The notes: generated by a model not told the origin, from the sequence alone. A DNA stretch of 64,000 nt from Orobanche coerulescens (GCA_033398695.1 CM065811.1:77194001-77258000); one strand, 5' to 3'; shown: positions 46,356 through 58,590, numbered from the stretch's first letter. Made by a program: numbers and translations.

Positions 46356-48141
46356 AAGGGTTAAATAAATCAGGATAAATCTCCCGCATACTATCCTCGG
46401 TTTCCCAAGTAGCCTCTTCGACTCCGTGTCTAGACCACTGAATTTTAACCAAAGGAATCGCCTTGTTACTCAACTATTTGATTCGTCGCTCTAAGACTCA
46501 TACACGACGCTCCTCGTATGTATGGTCATCCGCGATCTCGATTTCATCAAACTGAAATACGTGACTCGGGTCGGCAACATACTTCCTCAACTAAGAGATG
46601 TGAAATACATTATAAACTCGGCTCAAACCCAGAGGTAAAGCCAATCGATAAGCCAGACCGCCTACTTGATCCAAAATCTTAAATGGTCCAATGAATCTCG
46701 GACTCAACTTTCCTCTCTTCCCGAAACGGAAGATACCTCAACTCGGGGATACCTTGACCAAAACGTGGTCACCTGTCTCGAATTCTAATGGTCGACGACG
46801 GTTATCTGCATATGATTTTTGTCGACTTTGAGCGGTCAACAAATGATTCCTGATCAAAGCTACGTTCTCGCGGGCGGCTAATAGCATATCGAGCTCAGTG
46901 CCGATTGATTCTGATAAGTCAGCCCAACACAAGGGAGATCGACAACGATGACCGTATAAGGCCTCATAAGGTGCCATCTTAATCGAAGCATGCCAACTGT
47001 TATTGTATGTGAACTCAATCAATGGTAGTTGGGCTTCCCAATCATCTTTCCAATCGAGAACACATGCTCTCAACATGTCCTCCAACGTCTGAATAGTTCA
47101 CTCTGATTATCCGTCGGACTGAGGGTGAAAAGTTGTGCTGAAATTAAGCTGAGTTCCCATGGCACGATGAACTGGTTTCCAAAAATATGACACGAATCGC
47201 CCGTCACGATCGGAAACGATACTCTTAGGAGCACCGTGCAATCTCACAATCTCTTTAATGAACAACTGGGCAAGTCTTTTGGGACCCCACATATCCTTGA
47301 TATCGATGAAATGAGCTGACTTAGTTAAACGGTCTACAATTACCCAAATCGTATTCATGCCACGACGACTCGTTGGCAAACTCGTGATGAAGTCCATTGA
47401 AATATCCTCCCACTTCCACTCTGGAATAGGAAGCGGTTTCAGCATACCCGTCGGTCACTGATGTTCTATCTAGACTTGCTGACAGGTCAAACATCTCGAA
47501 ACAAATTTTGCGAGTTCTCGCTTCATATTACTCCACCAATAATTTTGTTTCAAGTCTTTGAACATTTTGCTAGACCCCGGGTGAACGGAATAAGGGGTAG
47601 CATGAGCCTCTCTCAAAATCGAGTTTTTCAACTCATCATCCGTCGGTACACATAACCGGTTCTTAAATCGCAACAGTCCATCCTCGTGGACCACAAATCC
47701 AGGGGCTTTCCCCTGAGCCACATCCTCTCGAATGCGCAACAAAAATGGGTCTGAACCCTGTTTCGCTCTGACCGCCTCCTCCAGTGGCGATGAAATCTCT
47801 AGCATGCAAAGTTGCCCTTGCACTTGCTGTAACCAGACCTCGATCTCTGGCCTTAGGAATTCCTGTTGAAGCTCCTTCTGAACTGTCAAACGAGCAAGCA
47901 TTTGCTCCTGAACGGACTTACGACTCAAGGCGTCGGTGACAACGTTCACCTTACCTGGGTGGTATTGTATCTCAATATCATAATCTTTAATCAGTTCCAA
48001 CCACCGTCTCTTTCGCATGTTTAACTCCTTCTTAGTAAATATATACTTTAAACTCTTATGATCGGTGAAAATCTGACAGGGGACGCCATAAAGATAATGA
48101 CGCAAAATCTTCAATGCGAATACCACGACCGCTAGCTCCAG
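46354..48141 (-). pseudogene. M pol, C-terminal part (RNase H end, integrase, chromodomain)
   Basis: Continues from 51122 across the G insertion. 48126-47470 reads RNase H ([28 protein letters not shown]) and the integrase zinc module ([16 protein letters not shown]). 47445-46738 has the DDE core (SMDFITSLP, IVSDRDGRF, TIQTLEDML), with stops near 47105-47095 around the Glu region. The chromodomain end VKIQWSRHGVEEATWETE finishes at TAG 46354-46356. Several further TAG/TGA stops. Confidence 0.92.
48137..48141. other. Target duplication of G, left
   Basis: TCCAG, repeated at 51117-51121. It lies in the M RNase H reading at [10 protein letters not shown]. Confidence 0.9.
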
Positions 48142-48601
48142 TGTTGGAATATTTATTCCACATATTAATAAATAGTGTTTTGATGATTAAGTTGCTAAAC
48201 AAAACAAAACAACAAAAAAGCGAAGCAAAACAACGAAGGAGACGAAGACGCAAAAAGCTGGTCAAAATACAAAGCTAGTGCACGCTAGAAATATAAGTTA
48301 GCGCACGCTAACGAGTCCCGGCTGCATATCAGACGAGTTCGAAGTAACCTGAAGTGAAGTCAGCTGATGAGGATAGCGCACGCTACACATAAAGGTTAAC
48401 GCACGCTATCGAGCCAACATTACTGTTGTGAAGAGATTCAAACACAGAATGACGTATGCAGTGAAGTAAGCTTAACGCACGCAAGAGATGATATTTAGCG
48501 CACGCTAAATATCAGTTTGAATCAAGTCAATCAATCCATTGGGGAGAATCTGCTACAAGTTAAAAAGCACAAACGGCGTATATTCCGATCTTGCACCAAC
48601 A
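48142..48601 (+). repeat. 5' LTR of G
   Basis: TGTTGGAATATT to CACCAACA. Contains AGCGCACGCT-type units near 48282, 48299, 48374, 48398 and 48496. No TATA box is obvious. Confidence 0.9.
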
Positions 48602-48603
48602 AT

Positions 48604-48614
48604 TGGTATCGGAG
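48604..48614 (+). other. Primer binding site of G
   Basis: TGGTATCGGAG, an initiator Met-tRNA-type site, two bases after the LTR. Confidence 0.85.
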
Positions 48615-48658
48615 AGGTACTCTTATAAGCGGCTTTACATCCGAGGAGAAAAGATCCA

Positions 48659-50139
48659 ATGGCGTTTCAACTTTCTCCCGTCGAAGGCCTTGCTCTCAAC
48701 CGACCACCATTTTTTGATGGCTCAAACTTCATGACGTGGAAGAAAAGATGTCTATATTCATCCGAGCATATGACATCGAGCTTTGGAAGGTGATTTGTCT
48801 TGGTCCGAAAATTCCGACAAATTCCAATGGTACGCTTAAAACCTTCGAAGAATATGAGGATTCCGATTGGAAAAACGACCACTACAATTGTAAGGCAACT
48901 CAACTTCTTTATTGTGCCTTAAATACGAAAGAACACAACCGGATATCATCGTGTGATAGTGCCAAAGAAATTTGGAAAATGTTTGAGGTAACACACGAAG
49001 GTACGTCTCAAGTCAAGGAGACGAAAATTAACATGCTCCTTCACGAGTACGAATTATTCCAAATGAAGGATGATGAATCCATCACGATAATGCTTGATCG
49101 ATTTTCAGTCATCACAAATGGATTAGAATGTTTCGGAAAACCACTTTCGAGTAGTGAGAAAGTAAGGAAAATTCTCCGATCACTACCTCGAGAATGGGAC
49201 GGTACAGTTACGGCCATAATGGAATCAAAGGATTTAAATACTCTTGATTTTAGTGCTCTCGTTGGTTTTCTTATCAACTGCGAGATTTTTCTAAAATCTC
49301 GGAATGCCAAACCAAAACTGAAGGAGAGGTCGATAGCCATGAAGGCTAAGATGTCGAGAAAGAAAGAAGAAATTCCGGTGGACGAAAGAGATGAAGAATC
49401 GGCATATTATGACAAAAATAATCATAAGTTCCAACACTTATTAAACCGGAGAAAGAAGGACATCCAAGCAGGCGAATCTAAGAAATTCGACAACACCTGT
49501 CGATTATGCGGTAAACCAGGCCACTTTGCTAAGAACTGTCGAGTAAAACAAAAGGAAGTCTTAGTTGCAACATGGAGTGACGAAGATCTTGATGATGATT
49601 TCATGAATCAAAATAATCTCGCACTCATGGCCCGGAGTTCATTTGACGACAGCGACGTCGAGAGCCTAGTAAGTAATTCTTACGACGAACTTTTTGAAGC
49701 ATTCGAATTATTACATACCAATTATAAAAATTCTTTAAAAGAAATCAAATCCCTACAAACTAAATATAAAACTTTAGAAAATGAAAATTCCAAAATTCTA
49801 GAAAAAGGAAAATTTGTTGAGATCGATAATTCAAAATGCGTTGAAAACGAGAATATTTTAAAGAATGATCTTGTTAAAGTTCAAACCGAGCTCAAAAACT
49901 TAACGAAGAAATTTTCTCTCGGAAACGAGAAATTTGAAAATATGTTCTCGGTTCAAAAATATACGTTGAATAAAGAGGGGTTAGGATTCAAACCACGTTT
50001 TAAAAACGAATCCGTAAATTTCAAAATACCCCGGTGTGAAAAATGTTTGAAAATTGGGCATCACATTTCAAATTGCAAAAGCCCAAGACGGACGATAAAA
50101 GTTAAGAAAATTTGGGTTTCTAAAAGAACAATTGTTTAA
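48659..50139 (+). CDS. Copia-type gag of G, one N-terminal frameshift
   Basis: ATG at 48659 opens MAFQLSPVEG and FFDGSNFMTWK, the usual start of copia gags. A one-base frame change near 48748 passes to a 467-codon open frame (48736-50139). That frame reads ELWKVI, AKEIWKMFEVTHEG, ILRSLPREWDGTVTAI, then zinc knuckle CRLCGKPGHFAKNC (about residue 255). A long Lys/Glu/Asn-rich probable coiled coil (residues 310-400) follows, then a second knuckle-like CEKCLKIGHHISNC near the C-terminus. It would assemble particles that depend on pol from another element. The rest of the frame is free of stops, unusual in this window. Confidence 0.85.
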
Positions 50140-50662
50140 AACGTCGTCTACGTCTCGAAAGAAAAACCGACTTTCGGTTGGATCCCCAAAAACTAAGTTT
50201 TAACAATTGGTATTATACTCCGGGGGAGTAATACTTCTAAAGGGGAGATATTATTTTCAGGAGGAGTTTTATACCCTATTAATGCATATTTTCTTTATAT
50301 ATTCAAATTGGTATCCTCTGTATTTTTTTTGCACTTTTTGCTGAATACAAAAAGGGGGAGAAGAAGTTGAATCGGATAAAAGCATCATGAAAGATTTGAC
50401 GAGAAAAATAAAAAGTAAAAGGAGGAGAAATAATAAAAACCGAAGAAGCGAAAAGAAGAAGAAAGTATACAAAAAGGGGGAGAAACGAAGGAGTTGAAAA
50501 ATGAGAAACGAAGAAGTCAAAAATGACAGAAAAAGAAAAGAAAATGGGTGAAACTAACGAATCGATCAAAGTCGATAAAAGTATATATATATATATATAC
50601 TTTTATTTTGCAGGTTTTATCCAATTCAAGAGTTGTTTTGTAATCATTAAAAAGGGGGAGAT
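50140..50662 (+). other. 3' untranslated part of G with three purine tracts
   Basis: AAAAAGGGGGAG occurs at 50349, 50471 and 50649, the last two bases before the LTR. The region is strongly purine-rich on the plus strand, with a (TA)n at 50581-50600. Confidence 0.85.
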
Positions 50663-51116
50663 TGTGGGAATATTTATTCCACATATTAATAAATAGTGTT
50701 TTGATGATTAAGTTGCTAAACAAAACAAAACAAAAAAGCGAAGCAAAACGACGAAGGAGACGAAAACGCAAAAAGCTGGTCAAAATACAAAGCTAGCGCA
50801 CACCAGAAATATAAGTTAACACACGCTAACGGGTACCGGCTGCAGATCAGACGAGTTCGAAGTAACCTGAAGTGAAGCCACCTGATGAGGATAGCGCACG
50901 CTACACATAAAGGTTAACGCACGCTATCGAGCCAACATTACCGTTGTGAAGAGATTCAAACACAGAATGACGTATGCAGTGAAGTAAGCTTAACGCACGC
51001 AAGAGATGATATTTGGCACACGCTAAATATCAGTTTGAATCAAGTCAATCAATCTGCTGGGGAGAATCTACTACAAGTCAAAAAGCACAAACAGCGTATA
51101 TTCCGATCTTGCAACA
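50663..51116 (+). repeat. 3' LTR of G
   Basis: TGTGGGAATATT to TTGCAACA. Differs from the 5' LTR by roughly twenty small changes, so G is not recent. Confidence 0.9.
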
Positions 51117-51121
51117 TCCAG
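51117..51121. other. Target duplication of G, right
   Basis: TCCAG, matching 48137-48141. Confidence 0.9.
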
Positions 51122-52276
51122 GTCGTGGGTCGGATAATTGACCTAATAAGGCCTCAGTTGCCGCGAAGCATAGGCAATCACTTTCCCATTCTGCATTAAT
51201 ACACATCCGAGACCGTGTCTGGATGCGTCACTATAAACCACGAATCCTTCCGTCCCTTGTGGTAAAGAAAGGACAGGCGCTGAAGTTAAACGGCTCTTGA
51301 GTTACTCAAAACTTTGTTGACATGCGTCAGACCACGTGTATTTCTTATCCTTCCGAAAAAGGCTCGTCATCGGTTGAGCGATTTTAGAAAACCCTTCCAC
51401 AAATCGCCAGTAATAGCCTGGTAATTCGAGAAAGCTTCGGATTTCCTTAACATTCTTCAGAGGTTGCTAATCTCGGATTGCCTCCATCTTCTGAGGGTCG
51501 ACACGTACCCCATCTGATGAAATCATATGTCTGAGAAACGTCACCTCGGACATCCAGAACTCGCACTTGGAAAATTTTCCATAGAATTGCTCTCATCTCA
51601 ACACGTCGAGGACTTGATGAAGGTGAAGTTCGTGCTCCTCTCGGTCACGAGAATAAATCAAATTGTCATCAATGAAAACCACCACAAACTGATCTAAATA
51701 GTCGATGAAAACTCGGTTCATTAATTCCGTGAATACCGCAGGTGCATTAGTTAATCCAAATGGCATCACTACAAACTTGTAGTGCCCATAGCGTATTCGA
51801 AACGCCGTTCTTGCGATATTCGAATCTCGAATCCGCAACTGATGATACCTAGATCTTAAATCGATCTTGGAAAATACTGAATCTCCTTGGAGCTGATCTA
51901 AGAGATCATCGATACGGGGTAGGGGATACTTATTCTTGATCGTTACCCTGTTCAGCTCCCGATAATTAATACATAAACGAAGTGAACCATCTTTCTTCTT
52001 GACAAATAACACTGGTGCTCCTTACGGGGATGCACTCGGTCGGATATAACCCTTCTCAGTCAATTCCTCTAGTTGATTCTTCAATTCCTGCATTTCGGGC
52101 GGGGCCATATGATACGGTGCTTTTGATATCGGGGACGTACCAGGCTCCAACTCTATCATGAATTCCACATCTCTCCGTGGAGGTAAACCGGGTAACTCAT
52201 CTGGAAACACATCAGCGTAGTCTCTCACTACTGGGATATCCGCCAATGTTACTGATGATTTCTCGGTCTTGGTCAT
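51122..52276 (-). pseudogene. M reverse transcriptase and start of RNase H
   Basis: 52276-52022 holds the pre-RT linker ([26 protein letters not shown]), then a stop. 52012-51593 is RT with [50 protein letters not shown] and [12 protein letters not shown]; the usual Ile after the Asp pair is Asn. From 51590 to 51122 it continues with [13 protein letters not shown] and [17 protein letters not shown] to NYPTHDLE, with several stops. G interrupts the next codons. Confidence 0.9.
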
Positions 52277-52299
52277 ATATCACCAATAACCGACATACC

Positions 52300-52714
52300 C
52301 TTGATTGAGTAATTTCACTGCTTCCATCATATTAATAAATCATCCGGAACGGCTGGGGTTACCCCCCTGAAATACACACTTGACTCCATTGTCTGAAATG
52401 ATAGTGACCATTCGCTTACGAACACTAAGGACGGCATCATGACGATCCATCCAATCAATACCCAAGATTACATTGTATTTAGGTAAGTCTACCACGATTA
52501 GGTCCGCCAACCATTCACGGCCATTAAGCTGAATCAGATAGTTCTTAACTTCACGATTTCTGATAATTCTTCTACCGTCTGGTAGACCAATGACATAAGG
52601 TTTGCAACTAGTAGCACTATCCAGATGTAGTCTACTCAAACATTGACTCGGAAATGAATGAATATGATGCGCCAGTATAAAAAAGGATACACATAGGTTG
52701 AGATAGAATTTCAA
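52300..52714 (-). pseudogene. M protease remnant
   Basis: The active-site block reads TGASYSFIS near 52660-52680 in a frame different from the longest ORF, and its catalytic Asp is replaced by Tyr. Downstream NVILGIDWMDRHDAVL is clear. It is inactive by substitution as well as by frameshift. Confidence 0.8.
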
Positions 52715-52796
52715 GTGTACCTGAGATTATTCGGGCCTCTGGATCGTCTGTCCTCTTCAACTCATAAATTCGGGGCTTGCCAGTCCCTGAACCGGA

Positions 52797-53822
52797 TGCT
52801 CATGTCTGATAATTATGGGCTCCGCCTTTATTCGCTCCCGTTGTCATATACGACACGGATTGAGTAGCCTGATTCTGAACAGCCGACTGCTTCGGGGTCT
52901 GAGATGCCGTCGGAGTAGGTCTGGATTCCCTTCGACAGAAATGGGCCTTATGCCCGGCAATCCCACCGATGTTACATGTGATAGTCTGTCTTGGACACTT
53001 AGTGCTGTAATGACCCTGTTCTCCACAGTTGAAACATGTGATGGCCAAGCTGGCTACTCGGGACTGAGATTCTGCAGGTTTAGGCGCCGTAGGAGGTCGC
53101 TCTGAAAAAGTAGATCTCGTGTGAGGCTTCTTGAAAGTTGCCCTACTTCCCTCGGACTGATTATTCTTTAATTTCTTGCCAGCAGATGAAGATTGTTGCT
53201 TAGCAATTTCCTTAGTGGTAAGCTCATAAGCAAGAGCTTTCTCGATGAATTCGGCCAAGGTGACACAATGATGATTAAGTAATTGCCTCCGCATATGAGG
53301 TTTCAACCTCAGCATCATTGATTTTATCATGTGTTGTTGTTGTGTATATGTATATTATGGGTTTGCCATAAGTATACATTGTCGTTATTGATGTGAGCAT
53401 ATTGACGTTGTCATATGAGTGTGCATTGGTAGGTCTTGTGTTAGGACCATGTCCGTGTGTGGTATTGATCTGACTTTGGATTAGACTGACATGATTGGCA
53501 CAGGAGCCTGTTGATTCTGAGTGACTGAATTCTGCATTGTCTCCATCAGATGTGCCATCTGAGTCATTTGGGCCATCATGCCCTGCATAAATATGAATGT
53601 GTCAACCAGAACACCTTCGGATTGAGTTGCATCTCAGGTACGACTCCCTGACAGTGAATGATTATCTACCGGTGAATGAGTAGCATCGTCAGCTGAGTTG
53701 GCAGCATTGCTACCTATTGAACTAATGATATCTCTCGCGTTTGCATGTGTATTCACACGAGATCCCGGGTTTCGGCCCGCACCGCGGCCTCTTCCCCTAC
53801 GTCCTCTGACAGCTCTATCCAT
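52797..53822 (-). pseudogene. M gag (middle replaced)
   Basis: ATG at 53822 gives an Arg/Gly-rich head (MDRAVRGRRGRGRGAGRN), followed by a stop at about 53634 and a helical MAQMTQMAHLME segment. 53340-53490 is non-gag DNA replacing most of the capsid. 53330-52800 returns to gag (MLRLKPHMRRQLL, EFIEKALAYE) with knuckle CFNCGEQGHYSTKC, and a second knuckle that has Gly for its second Cys (CNIGGIAGHKAHFC). Confidence 0.85.
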
Positions 53823-54227
53823 ACTGAAGTAGGAAAGTCACATGATAATTATAGATTCCGCATGAAAGATCAACTAAGGTGACATGATTATCTGATGAAA
53901 CTACTGAAATGATCATCTTGAACAAGTTAACAAGATTGATGATACGATCACAAAATCAACAACTGAGCAATGAGATTGACTGAGTGATTAATGAGTTAAC
54001 ATGATCGACAAGATAAAAAATGATGAATGGGTATTGTAGACTGATGAATGAATGAATTTATTCTTATTGCCAGAAATTATATCATGGCGTCAGAAATCAT
54101 ACTGTTCTTTTGGTCTGAGGGGCTCGGCGCTTGCATAGGTCACACGTGCATGAAAGTCCAATGATACTAGCCTGATGAATGATGGTTCTCAATGAGACAT
54201 GACTCGGATGAGTAGTATTCAAAACTA
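53823..54227 (-). other. M leader between primer site and gag
   Basis: Untranslated. It contains a single 37-bp unit (about 53965-54000) that is a seven-copy array in L. No ORF. Confidence 0.7.
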
Positions 54228-54240
54228 GCTCCGATACCAA
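54228..54240 (-). other. Primer binding site of M
   Basis: Reverse complement TTGGTATCGGAGC, three bases from the LTR. Confidence 0.88.
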
Positions 54241-54243
54241 CTC

Positions 54244-54315
54244 TGTAACACCCCCAAACTAGGCGGGTATCACAGTGCCGTGGACCCCCAACTGCGACCC
54301 ACCAGGAGAATAAAA
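54244..54315 (-). repeat. M 5' LTR, end piece
   Basis: TGTAACACCCCC at 54244, immediately beside the primer site. Split from 56637-58914 by solo LTR E. Confidence 0.88.
54311..54315. other. Target duplication of solo LTR E, left
   Basis: TAAAA, repeated at 56632-56636. Confidence 0.9.
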
Positions 54316-54689
54316 TGTAACACCCCCAAGTTATTCAGGGTATATTACAGCGCCGTGAGCCCCGCCGTGGGACACACAAGGCTAAACATACGCAGAACTA
54401 TAAAACTTGACCGAGAAGGTCTACATACAATGGAAAGAAAGACGATACAAATGGTATTCAAAACCATAACCAATGAAACCATATACATCACTACACAAAT
54501 CAATACCTCGGCAACACAGGCCGGAACATCAAGGAAACTGAAATACAATACTCAAGTATTTAAAATCCATTCCAGTACAACAACACTGAATGGAGGAATC
54601 CAAAAGGATAACCGGAGACAAGACACAGTATCACACTTGCCCATCATCTTTATGCCGACCCGATACCCGCCTGTCCTCTCTCCTGGAAC

Positions 54690-55090
54690 CTGAAATACAT
54701 AAAAGGTATTTCCCCCATAAAGGGGTTAGCCGTCGAATAGCTAGTGCAAGTATAACAGTATGAAACATAATACTCCTCGACAATAAAGTAAATGTAATCC
54801 GTCAATTCATCAATTCAAGACTAGTATTCCGGAATGACTAAAATCTCATGACGTATGTGAATGCCGTAGAAACGGTTCGTTCATATCATACGCCGTTACA
54901 TGTAGGAATACCGTCAAAACGGTTCGTTCGTTACATGCCAATAATACATATATGAATGCCGTAAAAACGGTTCGTTCATAATATGCCATCAATATATCTA
55001 TGAATGCCGTAAAAACGGTTCGTTCATATCATACCATCAATTCCTCTTACTTTCAAAGTCGAGAATGTACATTCATAAATGTATACTTGC
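54690..55090 (-). other. Putative GC-AG leader intron in E
   Basis: TTCAAG|GCAAGT at 55090, GCTAACCCC-TTTAT-GGGG hairpin (reverse of 54712-54730), acceptor TATTTCAG|G at 54690; 401 nt. An earlier AAG|GTTAGA lies near 55460. Confidence 0.5.
54855..55045. repeat. Hairpin minisatellite, 4 units of about 49 bp
   Basis: Each unit has GCCGTAAAAACGGTTCGTTC (or a close variant) near 54862, 54912, 54958 and 55007. CCGT/ACGG form a stem around an A-rich loop. Inside the putative E intron. Confidence 0.88.
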
Positions 55091-55625
55091 CTTGAATAAT
55101 CGACAACGCAACGAACGGAATGGAAAGTCACCGACGAACGCTAGGAACCATCGAAACCGAACCTAACGATTCGAAGAATAGAATCACAACAGATTCTAAA
55201 CGAATACGGAATTGGAATACGCCCGGAAACCCGCCTACGATTCATGTATATTCGTATAAAAATGACAACGAGGGCGGACCACAACCAAACCCTCTCGATT
55301 TCGTAAAAATCACGAAATATACCATGAATCCGTAAGGAAACTAAGAGTACCAACAAGATTAATCATATTCATCATGAATTAACCAACAAAACGGAATGAA
55401 TCGGACAAAAACGCGAAAACCCCCAAATCTCCCCAAAAGTAGGGTTCTAAAGATCTAACCTTGATTCGCTGGATCGAAGGATGTTATAGGATGATCGATC
55501 AATGATATGAACTCAGGAACTTCATGGATTTGTTGTTTAACAACATGGCTTCATCTTCTCCGAAGCTCCAGCCGCGGACCGAAGAGAAAGGAAATGAAAA
55601 ATGAGTGAGAAAGTGGCTGTTCTGT

Positions 55626-56050
55626 CATTTATAGACTGGGCCGGAACTAGCGTGCGCTAGCCTTCCCGGACTAGCGTGCGCTATCGGCCAGTATCGGCTT
55701 AGCACTCTCGGCCATGGCCCGCATGACCCGGCACCACCGACCAATTCTGCCGACCATGACTCGACCGCCCGACTCCCGCTAGCGTGCGCTACGGCCGGAA
55801 GCCTGCGCGCGCTAGCCGGCTGTCGATAGCCTGCGGACTAGCAAGCTCATCCCGTGCGTCGCTAGTCGGCCGACACAGTCGCTACCCTGCCGGTCGGCGT
55901 GCGCACCGGCAGATGGCGTGCACTACCTTCCGATCCTACCCGAGTCCGAACCTCGAATCCCTGCGCCGGTGCCCGATAGCGTCTGGCTGGTGACTCGGCA
56001 GCGTGCGCTGCCAGAGCTAGCGCGCTGGCGTCCGGCCGTGGCGTGCGCTC
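55626..56050 (-). promoter_or_regulatory. E promoter: AGCGTGCGCT cluster and TATA
   Basis: CTATAAATGA (reverse of 55626-55635), then TAGCGTGCGCTA at about 55649, 55671 and 55780 and degenerate units to 56050. Local GC content is much higher than the surroundings. Confidence 0.68.
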
Positions 56051-56921
56051 GCGGTTCTGCTATGCTGCTCGGTGGCTGCGACCATCGCCCGGCGAGAACT
56101 GCGGCCGTCCGGTCGATCCGAAATCGTCCGGCGGTGCGACCACGGGGCAAGCGACTCGATTTCCGGCGTCGCAGGCGAACACGATGAAAAGTTCGCAGAC
56201 AACATCAACGACCCGAAATGAAAGCGTAATGTAATAATTAATCATACGCGACCGAGAAAAGGGTCGAGACAACGAATACAGATAGAATACCCATAACTTT
56301 GGGTAAATTACAAAACGGCCCAAAACGCCCGAAAATCACGATACGCGATCGAATAACCAAACCGAAGTTCGCAACACTTCTAACAAAGTTAAACGGACTT
56401 ACGGGAAACTCGAAACAGAAGTTTAGAACGAGATTCGCAAGAATCGAACTCAAGTGCGGAAAAGTCGCTGAAAAGCACGGAACTCAACATAACGACACCG
56501 AAACGAACTCGGATGTCAAAAAGTGTATAACTAATCATTCTCAGGGTGACGAAACGGTCCCAAGCGAGTTGTCAAAACGGACTTCCGCCGAAAATAGAAA
56601 ATTACCGGGAATCAAAATTACGGATATTACATAAAATACGATGAATTAAATAATATAACTGTAGTACCGCACCACATTATATTAAAAATCACTCAGATGA
56701 GGAGTCTCAAGTACAATACATCCAGGAATACAGAATACTTATATATTTCATATGAAGATGAAATATACAACACCAAATGAAAATGAAAATCCAAACGGAA
56801 CTGCAGTGGAAAATACATATGAAAGAAACATGAATAACTTGGAAGACTGGGCCCCCCTACTAGTATCACTGGAACTCCTCGCCATCAGCGTTCTCTTCCC
56901 CTGCCTTTGCCATGCCATGAC

Positions 56922-57508
56922 CTGAGAACAACATCCCCAACAGGGTCAGTTACACAAAACAACAATCCTCAAGAGTTGAACAAACACAATGATTACATGA
57001 CTTAGTTATGAAATTAAGCTGAAGAGGGGAATCATAGTACGCCCGTAATGGGACGTGCAAGTGCACAAGTTGCCGAGTGTCCGAAAACCCGTATATACAC
57101 ATGCGCTTGTGCCTAATTAGTCTCACGGAGGCACGTTACCGTGTGCACGGTCCATGTATCGAATTACCCGCATAATACATGACCATCGTGTGCCCGACTA
57201 AAAATTCCACACATAACCACCTGGACACGTAATAAGATCCCGGAAGGTCACAATAACAAAAATGACTACAATGAATAGTGATGAAATAAAATCCGACAAG
57301 GGTCAAGAATGACTCACCGAGGTGAAATAATAACGTAGTGAATGATAGCTCAATGAAATGATTGGAACCGTCGTTCCTCGTAAATTGAATGATTAGTTTG
57401 ATAATTACAATTCTCAACATGAATGATATATTATGAATGAATTATATATATGAATGAGCAAAAATGAAAGGAATGATTATCCTGTTAACTGAGCAAGAAT
57501 TAACTTGC
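56922..57508 (-). other. Putative GC-AG leader intron in M
   Basis: TTTTGAG|GCAAGT at 57508, CTGAC directly followed by CCCTGTTGGGG (reverse of about 56937-56951), acceptor GTTCTCAG|G at 56922. A further AAAG|GTAATT lies near 58026. Confidence 0.5.
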
Positions 57509-58207
57509 CTCAAAACCGGTGATGAAATGTCCTTCCTCAAACAAACGTCCTTAATGGAAATATCGGTCGCTAGAAAAACCTTGAATAACACAATTACCAA
57601 CAATGCACTTAACATACATATCCATATATAGTCAAAATCAACTCAAAAGGTCGATACAACAAACCCAAACTCACTGGGGCATTTTAACAAACACGTTGTA
57701 ACCAATTTCTAATCGTTTACAACCAATCCCAACTATATCGATACCAAGCCTCCAATGAGTGATTCAACCGAACAAAACATCTTCAATATAATCAATAATC
57801 AAAATGGAATACACAATTAGAGATTTCAACAACATCAAATCAAAACCCCCAATTCCAAAATCAACATTCAAAGTGTTCTTGAAAAAAATCCTCCAACAAT
57901 CCAAAGATAATACATAGAAACTCATAATAATATGTATATATCTTCACGTATCATGATTATAACATCCAAAACATCATACTCCATCTCAAAATCGAATTCT
58001 AAGGTTTTGAAGAAATTACCTTTGAAGATCCAAACCCTTCGATCCGTAGAAACTCATGTTAATCGACTTTCCAAGCTCCACAATTGAAGGTAGATGGTTA
58101 GAACATGAACATCCAAGTGATTGATGATGAAAATACTCTCCCAAGAAACTCTATCTCGGACTCAAAAGAAGAAATGAAGAAATAAGCATAAAAGTCCCGT
58201 CCATCTC

Positions 58208-58590
58208 CTTAAATACTGCGCAGAGTTACGGCCGTAACTCTAACACCTTACGATCGTAACTTTCCAAAGTCAACGACCTTATAGCCGTACCAACCTTTAC
58301 TTACGGGCGTAACTTCACTTCGTCGAAGATGCCCGGAACACCAAAATCATCACTTAAGGCCATATCCTGCAAAACTTACGGCCGTAAGTTGTCTTCCTTG
58401 GAAACACCTCCCGAACCATTGTTCGATTGTACGACCGTAGCCTTCAATCATGCGGCCATACTATCTTCCTCTTACGGCCGTATCTGATGAGACTTACGGA
58501 CATAGGACGTCCTAATCCAAAAACCATGAAACGAATGAACGCATGTTATGGCCGGAATGCAAGAGAAGTTATGGCCGTAACTAACTGCTG
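58208..58590 (-). promoter_or_regulatory. M 5' LTR promoter copy
   Basis: TATTTAA (reverse of about 58207-58214) and TTACGGCCGTAA-type units at about 58226, 58250, 58376 and 58470, matching 45613-45985. Confidence 0.65.

Larger units (their letters stand above)
48142..51116 (+). mobile_element. Non-autonomous copia element G with gag only (TR-GAG type)
   Basis: 2975 bp: two LTRs (460 and 454 bp), primer site, one gag ORF and triple purine tracts, with no protease, integrase, RT or RNase H. Terminal-repeat elements with gag alone are known non-autonomous retrotransposons. Gag type and multiple PPTs suggest a Sirevirus parent. Perfect 5-bp TSD inside M. Confidence 0.9.
54316..56631 (-). mobile_element. 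Solo LTR E (2316 bp)
   Basis: TG...CA ends (minus-strand start TGTAATATCCGT at 56631, end GGGGGTGTTACA at 54316), exact TAAAA flanks, no internal domain. The start matches LTRs C and F. Confidence 0.92.

Noticed and set aside
56043..56208. GC-rich frames in solo LTR E
   Set aside because: They lie in the CG-rich promoter block, on both strands, with no partner in other LTRs.
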